A stretch of DNA of 64,000 bases from Cinclus cinclus (lineage: Eukaryota; Chordata; Aves; Passeriformes; Cinclidae), in assembly GCF_963662255.1 (NCBI RefSeq), contig NC_085049.1, positions 26,878,142 to 26,942,141 on the forward strand. The letters run 5' to 3'. Every line of letters starts with the position of its first letter. Positions within the stretch are counted from its first letter, which is position 1. Below, piece by piece: positions 50,566-63,556 of this stretch. The notes below the pieces were generated by a model, which saw only the letters and a program-made list of their open reading frames with translations, was not told the origin of the DNA and made no database searches. Position numbers and translations under genes: made by a program.

Positions 50566-52159
50566 AGTCCACTTGGAATAACCAAACATTTCACCCAGAA
50601 AGAACTAAGGTATGCAGTGGAGTTTGTTGTGGTTGACTCAAAAATTACTTATCTCCACAAAAATCCCAGCTGTTGGGATATCAAAGAGCAGGAAATGGGT
50701 CCAGAGCATTCACTGCAGCTTTCCCAGTCATGTTTCTAGCTTAGTTTAATTTGCCACCCCTTCTTCCTACTGAGGGCATGGTGATTACAGAACCATCTTC
50801 TCACTATTAATAATTACTACTAGATTCATTACTAGAGATAAAGAGAAAAATCTTCATTGTGAGCAACATACACATTAAGAGGACTAAAAAGATGAAATTA
50901 GAATGACAAAGATTATAATTCCTGTTTTCCATAGATGAGACACAAGGCAACAAAATCAGTTGATTTCTCCCCTTCCCAAAATCACATGGATAGTGGATGT
51001 TTCTTTTATTAATATTTGTGGGTGCCTAACCAGGCTTCTGAAAGGTTGGCAGAGTCAGACTTCCCTCAGGCTCTTAGTCCTTTGTCTGAGAAATGTGTTT
51101 TAAAGAATTTCCAACCTGTTTTTTACAGTTCTCCATATTTCTTTTTTGCACTTCATTAACCACCATGAAATGCTCAATTGTGACAACAACAGTAAATGAA
51201 CCAAAATTATCAAATTTCATTAAACATCAGAGCTCTCAAATATAGAAAGAGTCCTAAAAGTCTACTGAAAGTCGGAACACAGTTCAATGCTGGACACACT
51301 ATCTGAGTTGCCACCTGGAAAAGCAATCAGGAATGCAGCTTTCTGTGGGCAAATCCAGCTCACTCTGTTCAAGTACATGAAAGCAGCACCTTGAAATTAC
51401 TCTAAAGCTATACTGATGTCATGAAAATGGAACGTAAATTCCTTGGTTAATCTAGGTGGTCAATTGGTGTGAGATTTTATGTAAGCTTAGTTTTAATGCC
51501 CTTTGACATTTGTTTTGCAGTTTGGATTTTTTGCAGTTTTTTTCTTTCTTCTTGTTGGGCTCTTACGTAAAATCTTTGAAATCAGATGCTGTATGAAATT
51601 CAACCCCTCCTAGGTTTAAATTCATACATGCATCTACACATGGATTTTTTTTTTTTGTGGACTACATCTATATAGAAATACATAGTCAATTAAAAAAGGT
51701 AATCATCCTGAGTTTTAATGGTTTAACAGCTGATTTAAAACTGAAATTGGATTTCCTTCCACTTCCAGCTGTTATCCATGGTGTAACTAAGCAACACCAC
51801 CCTTGTGTTATTGATGGGGCTGAGCGCACACAGCTCTTGCTGACTGGGATAGGCATAACTGCACCCATCTTTAACTGGTAAACCTTGGGTTTCACAGCAG
51901 TGATTTCCTGCTGTGCTGTAGATTCAGAAGCATTGATTTGGAACTCTTTGGAGGTGTGTTCTTCATTCTCATCTGTGCCTTTTTGGGCAAAACCTTCCTT
52001 TTTTTCTCTTACATGTCTCTTCCTCAACCACCTGTTTCCAAACCAACATTTCTGAGTACAATTTACTGCTGCAGCAGACGTAGCAGAGCTAGAGGAAGTA
52101 AGCCAACCTAATAAAGGTTTGCACGTCCAATGGGGCAGAATTAAGGTTGATGTGGCTTA
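50566..52159. other. Intergenic DNA
   Basis: AT-rich unique sequence; nothing recognised apart from a short T run near 51647. Confidence 0.6.
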
Positions 52160-52630
52160 AATGTTTCTCAGCTGGGCAAAGGGCTGGTGAAAGATCTGGA
52201 GCACAAATCTTATGAGAGGGAGCTGGGGGGGCGAGGACTCAGCCTGGAGAAAAGGAGGCTTAAGGGGACCTTCCCACTCTCCACAACTCCCTGACATGAG
52301 GGTGCAGCCACGTGGGGGTCAGCTCTGCTCCCAGGCAACCAGTGACGGGACTGGAATAAATGAATAATGAATAAATGACCCCAACTTGCACCAGGGGAGG
52401 TTTAGATTGGATATTAGGAAAAAATTCTTCACTGAAAAGGTTGTTAGGCACTGGAACAGGCTGCCTGGGGAAGTGGTGGGATTGCTGTCCCTGCAAGGGT
52501 TCAAAAAATGTGTGGATGTGGCACTTGGGGATATGGTTTATTAGAGAGCATGGTGGGTTCTGGGTTAATGTTTGAATTTGATGACCTTTTTGATTTTTTC
52601 CAACTTTAATGGTTCTGTGATTCTTTGGAC
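52160..52630 (+). mobile_element. CR1 LINE 3' fragment
   Basis: From AGCTGGGCAAAGGGCTGG through GGTTTAGATTGGATATTAGG to GGTTCTGTGATTCTTTGG. Same subfamily as the 17.8 kb copy. It contains an internal triplication of TGAATAA/AATAAATG. Confidence 0.9.
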
Positions 52631-55571
52631 CTTGGTGTTGACACAGTGGGAGCTGCCACGGATGTGCAGATGGCAGCAGCAGCTCTAGGCAAGGCATGTG
52701 GGGCTGTCATGAGAGCTGAGAAAGTGGGAAGGGAATTAATTGATGTTTCAAGCAAGTCATTTAGCACCACCTGCTTTCTGGGCAGGGCTCAGGTCCCCAC
52801 AGCAGTGTGTGGGAGGTGTGTCATGTTGGCACCTGTGGGAAGGGAGGAGAGCATGTCTGTGTGAACTGATGGCCTGAAGATGCATTTTCACTAGTGGATT
52901 TGGGCTGGAGCTGTTCTTCTCCACCTCGGGTTGCCTCAACAGAGTGCTTGGCAGGCAGATTAAAAAAAAATTAAAGACTGTTAAGAGATGTCAGTCAAAG
53001 GTGCTTAAGAAAAGTCATGTGCTGCTTCCTGAAAGTGAGGATGGATATCCAAGGGTGACCATGAAGCCTTGGCATTACAACGGTTTGAGGGCTGTGCCTC
53101 TCCCCCTGGAAAGAACATTTAGGGAAATTTAATTGTGTATCTGCTTGCATTGGAGTCAGCAGTGGCATTCCCAGGCTCAGCAGCTGCTTATGTACGGTGG
53201 AATGATATCCAGAATTCATCCTCAAGGACCTTCCTTAAAAGAGGGAAGGATGTAGACACTCTATTAAATATCAGTGGGACTCACAGAAGAGGTCAAGCTA
53301 AGACAAAACACATTCCCAGGATAAGGTCTATCTGTCTGAAATTCTGACCTGAGTTTTCTAAGCCCAGTAAATGGATACTAATGTAAAATTCCATGCTGGG
53401 CTAAATGGATTTCAGTTAATTTTCTGCTATGAAAGCATTTTGATTTTAACAATAGCTGTCACTCACAATATAATGCAGAAATAGTTTAGTAATACAGGCC
53501 TTAAAACACTACTCTGATAAATATTTATATTACTTATTTTAAGTTAAAAGCTTGGTTATGAATTGTTTTCATTCCAGAAGTGTAAACATCCTTCTGGAGT
53601 CTGCACTGTAATGTTGAGATTGAAGTCGCTTTCCCTATTTGCCTTCTCTTATTTTATCAGTGTGAAAATATTCCTTAGTGGAGTCTGATAAAAGTATTTC
53701 ACTGTAGAAATGCCCTTCTTTTCTGTACAGTACAGAAGGCAAAAATAATGTTGGGTACCTTTCTGCAGTCAGCAAAAAAGCATCAGTTCTTTGTCAGAGT
53801 TAAGTTTAGTTTAAACAGAAATTTGAATACATGACCACAAAACACACGCCTTCTATGCAAGAGGCATTTTCCTGGTGATAAATGGATTTTGGCTATTGTT
53901 TAGTTAATGTTTTATGCTTATTTGATAAAGGAAAGCTTTATAAAATGAGAAACAAAAGCTATTTAAGGTGTTTGAAATGAAGTACCAGCACAAATAGCCT
54001 CAGCTCTGAATTGACGAGCAGTAATAGATAAAAAACTGGATATGGGGTTTGAACTGGAATCCCAGCCATATTCTTGTGGTGAAAGGGAAGGATTTGAATG
54101 ATGGCAGCAGAATGCAAGCCTCCCCAGTATCATCAGTCTGAAATGGCTGTAGAAATTCAGGCAGTCATTTCATAAAAACACCTCTTTTACTATGGAGGCT
54201 GTAAATTATACAAGCCTGTCAAGTTACAGCTCTGCCTTTGTGCCCAGCATGATTGTAATGTTCTCAGTCCATAATTTAGAAAAGGATTAAAGTTCTCCAA
54301 TGCTTTGCTGTTTTTACAATGTTTTGGTGATAATAAGATTACCTCAGCCTCCCTCTCTCATGTGAAAATGTCTCTAAAAAGACATACCATATTTGAAGTT
54401 GGGGTTTTCTCACACACAGATGCATATATTTGAGAGGGAGAAAATACATGACAGTGGTGGCAAACTCCTATTGTGGGGCTGGAGATGCCTCATTACTCAT
54501 GGATGCTGAAGGCATGCAGCTGATGTATTGATTTGCTCTGTACAAGTGCTAGCGCATCTTTAAGGTCATGTCAACAATGTTTCTGTTTATTAAAGAAAAT
54601 ATTTCAAAAATAATTTTTAAAAGGCTTATGAAACAGCAGAGATTTTTAGAGGACCTATTCCTTGGAAAGCCAAGTTTCTTTAATTATCAGGGATAATTAT
54701 TGGATAAACTTCAGGAGGACAAAAATACTACCAGTGTTGCCTGTCAGAAAGTAAAAGCAAAATAGATTTTCTACCTTAATTAAATTGTGTTTTTAGAAGC
54801 CTGGTGTCAGTTGGTATTCTGGAGATGGCAGAAAATTACATAAACTCTGCTGGTGGTCAGGAAATTTCCTGTTTTCAACAGCAGCAAACTCTGACTTCTC
54901 TCATCATCTGCCTTAGCATATCAGGTTTTCAGTTTGCCACCGGGCTTAGAACTTGGCTACTGTGCCTTTTAGGGTGAGGGGGGTCTTATTTTTGAAAAAT
55001 ATGGAAAAATATTCCCCTGACAAGTTTGTGGTTTGGGTTTTTTTTTCAAAGGTGGCACCATGAAGCCACCCAGATATTTTCCAGAGGTCCTGTGGAGGAC
55101 AGATTAGAGAGCAAAAGTGCTGGAGAGTCAGGCAAAGAGGCATGGAAGACAAAATTTGTCATATGCTGCTTCAGTATTCCTCTGATTATCTCTACCACAT
55201 ACCAGACATACTTAGGTTTCAATTTCCTTGCAAAAACTCATGTTAATAGCATTTGCTTGAATTATTTAAGAGAATGAGAGGATTCTAGAAGACATCAAAT
55301 CCTAAGTCCTCACCTACAGTCAGAGCCTATTACAGAGGGGAAAAAGTGACTGTATTATAGAAGGGGGAAAGTGCCACAAAAAAGACATTAAATTCTTTGT
55401 CTCCTAAGATCCAGGACCAGGCAGCTCCTCTAAAGTTAGTCATTATTCCAGCTATGAATGATCCCAGAATGTCATTCTGTCAGGAAGGCTTGACTGTCAG
55501 CAATGGATATCTTGATCATGCCTCCCTTCCCTTTCACCCCGCTGCTGTGAGGAGGAACTGAACAACATGAG
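52631..55571. other. Intergenic AT-rich block
   Basis: 2.9 kb free of recognised repeats, very AT-rich from 53.4 to 54.9 kb. Contains homeobox-type cores (TTAATTA, ATAATTAT) and GATA-like sites. No coding potential. Possible conserved noncoding DNA. Confidence 0.45.
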
Positions 55572-55815
55572 CAAGACCAGAGGTGGTTTAGGTTGGATAT
55601 CAGGAAAAGGTTCTTTCCCCAGAGGGTTCTGGGGCACTGAACGGGCTCCCAGGGAATGGTCATAGCCCCAAGGCTGCCAGAGCTCCAGGAGTATTTGGAC
55701 AGTGCACTCAGGGATGCACAGGGTGGGATTGTTGAGGTGTCTGCACAGGGCCAGGAGTTGGGTTTGACAGTCCTTCCAACTCAGCATATTCTGTGATTCT
55801 ATAATTCTATGAATG
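55572..55815 (+). mobile_element. CR1 LINE 3' fragment
   Basis: GTTTAGGTTGGATATCAGGA through GGGTTTGACAGTCCTTCC to two copies of the TTCTATAATTCTATG end motif. Same subfamily as the 60.1 kb copy. Confidence 0.9.
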
Positions 55816-56197
55816 TGGCCACCTTTATTCCCTAGAACTCCCTCCAGGCTGGATCATGTAGATAATCTGGTATCACTGAGTTGTTGTCAGACACAACTTC
55901 ACCCTCAAAACCCCAATCCTCACCTCTGGAGTGGAGCAGCCAGTTCTCAGAGCTGTGCAAGTGCCCACTTCAGCTCTGCTGTCCTGGCTGTTCACTGCAC
56001 TTTCTATGCAGATGCTGAGGAAAAGCTGAGGTCTTCAGTGGACCATGATGGAGTTGGACAAACTGGAAACTGTGCTCACCACCTGGAAAAATTCTTGAAT
56101 GATTCAGATACCTCACATGCTCAAAGCACCAGTGTCTGCCTCTGGAGCTGGGACTCTGGTGGCTGTGGAGAGGCCTGGAAAGGAAACAGGGATCACA

Positions 56198-56880
56198 GGA
56201 TGGGTCAGGTTAGAAGGGACCACAGAGGGTCATCTGGTCCCAACTCCCTGCTCCAGAAGGGCCATCCCAGAGCACAGGGCACAGGATTGTGTCCAGATGG
56301 ATCTGGAATGGATTCCAGTGAGAAGACCCCACACCCTCTCTGGACAATCTGTTCAGTCCTTGGTCACTGCACAGGACAGAAGTTCTGCCTCCTGTCCAGG
56401 TGGAACCCCCTGGGCTCAGTCCCTGCCCGTGGCTCTGGTGCCATTGCTGGGCCCCCCGGAGCAGAGCCTGGGCCCTGCTCGGAGCCCTCCCTGCACACAG
56501 GGACACCCAGGGATGAGGGTCCCTCTCAGCTGGGGCTCCTCTCCAGGCTGGACAGCCCCAGCTCCCTCAGCCTTTCCCTGTCACAGATGCTCCAGGCCCT
56601 AAATCATCCCTGCAGCTTCTGCTGGCCCCAGTCCAGGAGCTCTCTCCTGTCCTGATGATCCCAGAGCTGGATACAGTATTCCAGATGTTCTTCCCAGGGC
56701 TGGGCAGAGGGACAGGATCACTCCCTAACCTGTTGGCACTGTTCTTTGCAGTGCACCCCAGGATTCCATTTTCCTTCTTGTCCCTCAGGGCATTGCTGGC
56801 TCATGGAGAGCCTGTTGTCCACCAGGACCCCCAGGTCCTTCCTGGCAGAGCTGCTTCCCAGCAGTCCTGTGCCATGTACT
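56198..56880 (-). mobile_element. CR1 LINE fragment, longest in the window
   Basis: About 680 bases of inverted CR1: CAGGATGGGTCAGGTTAGAA, CCATCCCAGAGCACAGGG, CTCCAGGCTGGACAGCCCCA, GCTGGATACAGTATTCCAG, CTTGTCCCTCAGGGCATTGC. It meets a plus-strand CR1 at its right end. Confidence 0.92.
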
Positions 56881-56967
56881 CCGGAATGGCCCTGCTTGAG
56901 CAGAGTTGTGGGACCAGATGACTCCCTGTGGTCCCTTCCAACATCAACCAGTCTGTGTTTCTGTCTA
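56881..56967 (+). mobile_element. CR1 LINE extreme 3' end, opposed to its neighbour
   Basis: GGCCCTGCTTGAGCAGAG, GGGACCAGATGACTCC, GTGGTCCCTTCCAACATC and CAGTCTGTG are the plus-strand CR1 end, directly abutting the inverted copy. Confidence 0.82.
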
Positions 56968-57345
56968 AAGGGAGGCTAAGGGCACTGGGATTCTTCTGCC
57001 TGGACAAGACTTAGGTGGGTCGGTGGAGACTTCTGGCTAAAGGGGAAATTTTGAAACAGCAAAACTGGATTCTCCTCAGAGGTGCATGGAGAATGCACCA
57101 GAGGCAAGTGGCACATGTTGCAACTAGAAAAATTCTGGTTTTTGATTGGGAAAAATTCTTCTCTGTGGGAGTGGTGCAGCATAAAAGCAGGAGGCTAGGG
57201 AAGATGAGGGACACCCACACTTGGAAAATGTCCAAACTTGACTGGATAAGGCCTTGTGGGATCTCATCTAGCTTTGGAATTAGCTCTGCTGTGAATGAGG
57301 GATTGGACTATGGACTTCCAGAGGTGCTTCACCACCTGAATTGTT
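56968..57345 (+). mobile_element. CR1 LINE fragment, old
   Basis: Diverged plus-strand CR1: GGAGGCTAAGGGCACTGG, TTCTGCCTGGACAAGACTTA, and a degraded 3' end near GGATTGGACTATGGACTTCC. Its junction with the preceding copy is approximate. Confidence 0.68.
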
Positions 57346-58734
57346 CAGCCAAAACAGTGTTAAAGTCTCAAAGTTCATGCAGACTGTTCCAGCTTCTCCA
57401 GAGCCACTTTCCACCCCGTGTTGCTGCTCTAGGGGATGCTTAGTCAGTGTGTGCATCTCATGATATCATGAGGAAAAGAAAATTTGCCTAGACTCCTGGC
57501 TTTTCCTGACTAAAAGATTGTTTTTCCTAAACAGTAAACTAGGAAATTAATAAAACAGCTCAGTTTTGTGTATTTCCTTGTCACTCCCCACCCCCTGCTT
57601 CCCTCACCCCAAATCTCATGAACAATTTGTTCAGTCAGCCTCAAGTTTCCTAAAAGGACATTCTACCCCGAGTTAATATCACGCCTGTGAAAGTTCAGGC
57701 TGATTATTTTTTCTCTAGAGAGGGAGTCAAAATTTGGCTTATAATGGAGGTCTTGTTTCAAACAACGATGAAAGAATTTAGCATTTCTGACATCAGTGGG
57801 GTGGCACAGGCGTGGAGGCGCATGCGAGCAGGCGGGGGAGCTGGGCTCTTCTCTGCTCCACTGGTTTTGTGAAGGACTCTTTCACTGGTGGAGGTTTATC
57901 CAAACCCACCTAAACACATGTACATATTTATTTGCTAAAGCAAGCCAAGCTACAAATAGGACCAAAACCTGCATTTAAATGTCCCTACAAGCAGCCCCTC
58001 CACACCAAAATCTCTCTCCAGCCCGGCTTAAGAAAAAGCCTGGGAGAGTTTATTTTCCTCAGGCTTTACAACTCCTTGTTTTCCACAAAAGCACCCCTCT
58101 GGTTTTCCAAGAGTAAGGATAATTCTGTGGCTAAAACGTATGACTAGGACTTGGAGTTTTCTTCCCAGCTGTTGCACAGACTTCTTGTGTGTCCTTGAGG
58201 AAATCTGATTAATCTTGCTGCACATCTGTAAAATGCACTGCTCTTTCTCCTCCTTCACAGAAGAGGCTGTGAGCCTTTTAGACCTTTACAAGTCAACTGA
58301 ATAGAAATGGAAAGAAACAGGAATGAATTTTTGTGTACAAGTGCTTGATGAGTAAATGGTGGATTTCTTTCTTTTTTATGTATTTGACAGAGCTTAATTA
58401 ATTCTGCACAAGGTTGGGTGCAACATTTGTATTTAGATAGCTTATGAGTTTTTTCTTCTAAACTGAAGGGTATGTTTCTTCGAGTGAGCCTTATTTTTTT
58501 TTATGAAAGTGAGAACACTAAAAGTTACTTCTTAAATGATGAAGAGAAATGCTCATCTTGCCAGTATTATGTATTATTTTAAAGGGGGAAGTAGGTCTTC
58601 CCAACCACCTATAACCCACAGGCTTTATGGGGAAAGCAATGCCATTGAGGCTGAGTGCAGACATACTGAGGGCTGGGAAGTGACTGGAGGCAGGAACATC
58701 CAGCTCCATCCCTGCATGCTGGTTCAGTGAGCAG
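57346..58734. other. Intergenic DNA
   Basis: Unique sequence between CR1 fragments; no gene or repeat recognised. Confidence 0.6.
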
Positions 58735-58915
58735 ACAGGCAGGGTTTTCTCATGAGGTGGTGGAGTCTCCACCCCTGGAGGTATTCAGGAAATGTCTGGA
58801 CATGGCAGTCAGTGTTCTGGGCTGGGTATCAAGGTGGTGAAAGAGGCCAAAGGTTGGAGCTGCTGATCTTGGAAATCTTTTCCAACCCTAACAATCCTGT
58901 GATTTATTTTATCTT
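58735..58915 (+). mobile_element. CR1 LINE 3' fragment
   Basis: GGTGGTGGAGTCTCCACCCC, then TTGGAAATCTTTTCCAACCC and AATCCTGTGATTT at the end. Confidence 0.82.
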
Positions 58916-60109
58916 CAGGGTTAGTGTGCAGCCCTGCAACTCACCATCCACATCTGAACCCCGCTGTGAGGAGAGGCAATTGCCACATTCCTGGAGTTGT
59001 CTGTCACACTCACCGTGCCTGTCCCCTGAGTACTTCATGAATATTGATGGAATACCTCCAGGAAAAGGCATCTACCACCACAAACACTTTCTACCTCAAA
59101 GTTGAAGTTACAAAGGTGCCTCCAGACAGCTGGTGTCCTTTTAGGGTTAAACTTGGCTTGAACTGGGAAGAGCTCCATACAGAGAAAAAGCAATATAGGA
59201 TCAGTCTATTCAACTCTCTGCACTTTAAAGAGTATAGCAACAGCAATTCATTATGGGCCAGAGTTTTTCAAGTGCCTGGTCAGCTTCTGTGCCTTGCTTC
59301 CAGCTGTTCATAATGTGATATCTCAGAGGGACTTGGTTTTCTGTGTGCTGAATATTCACAGCTGAAACCAAATTCTTCTGACAAAGGGGCTCCTTTCAAT
59401 TAATTCAAGATTAGGTTTTGAGAACAGTATGCAGAATTACTAGCTGAATTGAAATATCAATAAAGATTAAAAAATTCTGCAATCATCCTGATTTTCAATT
59501 CATGTTATCCCTTCAAATTATTTTATAATAATTTTTCAGGTGTCGTGTGGCTGAAAATATTAGTAAAATACGGGAACAGCTCATCAGAATCATGAGACTT
59601 TTAAAAAAGTTTTTAAAATTAATTTTTAAAATTACAAACCCCTTACAAAACTGCAAGTCTTAAATTTTGCATATTTGTGCCAGTAAATTTGCAGTAATTT
59701 TGTCAAACTGTGATCTGCACCCTGCACTTTAAAGCATAAGAAACATGGCCAGTGCCAAAAGTTCAGGCTTCAAGTATTTACGGGAGTGGCTGAAAAATGA
59801 GATTTAGGAAGACGTTCAAGTTCTGTTGACATTTTTTAGTTTTCATTCATCTCCTGTTACATTTCTAAGCTTTCTCATCAACAGCAAGCACAGATGATTC
59901 ACTGAAAGAGCATGAGTGAGCTGCTTATGTCACCACATTTCTCCAGGAGCTGGAAATTTAAACAGAAGAGTTTCATGGAGTCATGATAAACCCCATGTAT
60001 TGGTAAAGTTAATTCACTGCAATGTGTACCTGTCTCTGTTTTTAACAATTTAACTCAGTGCTGTAGAGATAATCCTGTTCCTGCTGACAGTGATTACAGC
60101 GTTGTGCAG
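58916..60109. other. Intergenic DNA
   Basis: AT-rich unique sequence, richest in A/T at 59.4-59.7 kb; nothing recognised. Confidence 0.6.
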
Positions 60110-60382
60110 GAGCAAGATGGGAACATAGAGAAAGGCATGGAGTTATGTCAGGGGAGGGTTAGGGTGGATATTAGGAAAAGGTTCTTCCCCCAGAGGGTGC
60201 TGGGGCACTGAACAGGCTCCTCAGGGAATGGCCATAGCCCCAAGGCTGCCAGAGCTCCAGGAGCTTTTGGACAGTGCTCTCAGGCACAGGGTGAAATTGT
60301 TGGGGTGTCTGTGCAGGGCCAGGAGGACTCTATGATCCTTGTAGATCTTTTCCAGCCCAGGATATTATGGGATTCTATTATT
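60110..60382 (+). mobile_element. CR1 LINE 3' fragment
   Basis: GTTAGGGTGGATATTAGGAA through GGGCACTGAACAGGCTCC to GGATATTATGGGATTCTATT. Confidence 0.9.
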
Positions 60383-63079
60383 TCAGGTGTGTCATGGGTT
60401 AGATTTTGATTCCAGACTCAGGAGGTGATATGTGTGCTTTGCATTCCACAGGTTTCTTGTGTGAGCCTGGGCTGTCAGCCCTCTTGGGTGATTCCTTCCT
60501 GCTTTGCCTATGGTGACAGCCAACTCTGGTCTCACAGCAAGTTTTCAGGATCATGGCAGCTCCTTTCTGAACCATTCCTAGCTTTTTCATGTCCTCACAA
60601 CAAGCCCGAACAGTAGCACCACATCCTCCTGTCAGACACTGACTGATGTTACTGATGTGTTGAGCCCAGATGTGAAAAGCTCACCACACCAGCAGATCCT
60701 CCACCCAGGTGGAGCCCCAGGGAGCCCATCTGGGTGCTGTAACACTCCCAGAGCCTTTTTCCAGCATCAGAGGCTCATGATATTTTAAACTTTTCCTTAT
60801 TTTGACAGCCAGCAGCTGCCAGGCCTGGAATCTGTTAGGTTTTTGTTGTTGTTGTTTTTTTTTTTTTTTTTTAATCAAGCAGGCTAATAAATGATGCTGC
60901 ACTGCTAAATCTGTCTTATTCAGCATCTTATGATCATATCAGCCTGTCTTAACCCAGCCAAGTATATTTACATGAAATAATGGAATGAGTTTTGCAAATT
61001 CACCCCCCTTCTTTTTTTTTTTATATTTTAAGTGACTGTCTAGCCAAGTTCATTTCCTCTCCTGTCTGAGCTCCTCTCTGAAATATATTATCCCACTTAT
61101 TAGAAGCCAATAGCACTGTGCTTTGCTTTTCTTCCACCCTCTCAGAAGAAGGAGTATGCAAGGGATGCTTGGATTAAGTGAGTGGGGCACCCCAGAGCTG
61201 GGATTCCTTATGAATGAGCTCACATCCTCTCTCCGTATGATAAGAGGAATGCCGTTTGCATCCCCGAGCTTGCTGCATAAACACACACACTTGGAAGGGG
61301 GAGAATTTAGCCTAAGCAGAAACTGGGATGTCCAAAAAATCTCAGGCACGGGGGATCATCTGTCAGCCCCCTGCTCAGACAGACCGCGACCACTTCTTGG
61401 TGGCCATGGGCCCTCATTCCCGGTGAAATCCATCCCTCCCGGGAGGGGGAGGGCTGGAGGGGAGAGTAGATGACAGATCCCTGTTTGCATTCTTCGGAGG
61501 GAGCAGCTGCAATTGTCTTACTACAGTATGTCAACATGAAATTATGACAAATCAGGCTGGGATGGACTGGCAGATGAAAACAATAAGGAAGAAGCAGAGC
61601 AGAGGGAAGCTGAGAAGAATGAGTGACACCTAAAACTCAAGAGGCCTTTAACATCCTGGTGGGAAATGCCTCTGGAAATATAATAGGACTGTAATAGAAC
61701 TGAAGTCTGTGGGTATGCCTGAGCATATGCTGAGTTTTCAGGTTTATTTAAATCTGATTCTAATTTTTTTTCCCTGTGAATGGGACACAGTCAGGATCCC
61801 CACAGTGCCGGCTTAGCACCCAACACTCTTACGCTCTATGTGATGCCAGGCTTTGACCTTGGCAAAGGTAAGGAACCCTCTCTGGCCTCCACAGTCACAC
61901 AGTTTCCTTTTATTTCTTTACTTTTTCATTTAAAGTAGTGCTGTTTGGTAGCAAAGGGAGAGCTACCAAGAGCAAAGCTTCAGCTTCCTGTCTCTTTTCT
62001 ATCTAATGGAAATCCTTGAAATGGGATGCAATGAATGTTTCCTCTATTAAAAACTGAGCCTTCTCCAACCCACACAGTTTCACAACACTTGATAGAATGC
62101 ACATTTTTCCAGTTTCCTTTTCTTTTTTTTAACAATGTCCAACAATTAAAAATAAGTCACCAAAGGGGCCATATTCAGCATTAATGTAATTGTGAGCAGT
62201 TCTCTCTGGTCCCAATAGGAGATGTATTTACCTTCACCAGAGCTGAATCTGTCAGATTGTGGACACCTCAGATTTAGGATTGTCACCAGTGTCTGCTAAG
62301 AGTGGTATATAAACCTCCTCAGGTTTGTGGATTTATAAATTTAGTGCTGTTCTGAAAAACTGAAAAGGGAAAAGGCAGTGAACTCAGGATTTTTCCTGAA
62401 AAGCTGGCTTGGTTTCCTTCTATCCAGGTTGTGCTGCTTCTCTGCCTGCTGTAGCTGGCTGGCACCTCTGAGAAGGCTGCCACGTCACACCTTGCTGGAG
62501 TTGGGAGAATGTGGTGGGTTTGCTCTGGAGGGTGGAGGGCGCATGAAAATATTTTCTGTGGTTTCAGTTTGCATTTCTGCATGGAAAAGTCTTGAGAAAT
62601 GTAATAGGTATGAATCCAGGACGATCCACAGAAGGAAATGAGTGAAAAACCCCCAAAACATTTTCAGGGGAACATATATTCCCAATAAGCTTTCAAAATC
62701 TGTAATAATTTTTTTCTCCTAAATTCCACAGGAGTTTTCCATAGATTTGGTTCAAACCTCCCCTTTCCTAAGCTCTAAGCCTTACATTTAAATGAACTGG
62801 GAGAGCTTTGCTCTGTGCTCACACATTGCACCTCTCATCAGTGGCAGTTTTCTAAGTGCTCTGAAACCCTTTTGTGCTGCTCTTCTGAGACAGCAGGAAG
62901 TCCCCAGGCTTGGAGTCTGAGTGAAAGAGCTGCCCTTCCCCTTGTAATCTTAAGAACTTCAAGTAATGTGACAAACATATCCTGCAAGATCATATCCTTC
63001 CTGTTGGGTTTGATCCCATCAGGCACAGTGCCCTGATGTAACTGTTCTGAAGATCCATGGCATCCATCTTCTCCTGGAG
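60383..63079. other. Intergenic DNA with a complex unique block
   Basis: Contains a T run at 60855-60872. The stretch 61.13-61.56 kb is high-complexity and of balanced composition, unlike its flanks. Its 116-codon open frame shows no domain. It could be regulatory DNA or an unrecognised noncoding exon. Confidence 0.45.
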
Positions 63080-63556
63080 ATCAGCACAGGAAAGACAGGG
63101 CCAGCCCAGAGCAGGGACACCATGGACATCAGAGGGATGGAGCAGCTCTGCTGGGAGGAAAGGCTGAGGGAATTGGGATTGTTCAGCCCGGAGAGGAGAA
63201 GGCTTTGGAGTGACCTCATTGTAGCCTTCCAGTGGGGCCCACAGGAAAGATAGAGAGAGACTCTTGACAAGGGTCTGAAGTGACAGGACAAGGGGCAATG
63301 GCTTCCCACTGACAGAGAGCAGGGTTAGATTGGATATTGGGAAGAAATTGTTCCCTATGAGGTGGGGAGGCCCTGACACAGGTTGCCCAGAGAAGCTGTG
63401 GCTGCCCCTGGATCTCTGGAAGTGTCCAGGGCCAGGTTGGATGGGGCTCTGAGCAACCTGGGATAGTGGTAGGTATCCCTGTACATGGCAGGGGGTTGGA
63501 ATGAGATGGTCTTTTAAGGTCCTTTCCAACCCAGGCCTTTCTATGATTCTTTCTCC
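63080..63556 (+). mobile_element. CR1 LINE 3' fragment, well preserved
   Basis: GGAGCAGCTCTGCTGGGAGG, TTCAGCCCGGAGAGGAGAAG, TTAGATTGGATATTGGGAAG, ending CTATGATTCTTTCTCC. A near duplicate of the 14.7 kb copy by subfamily. Confidence 0.92.
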
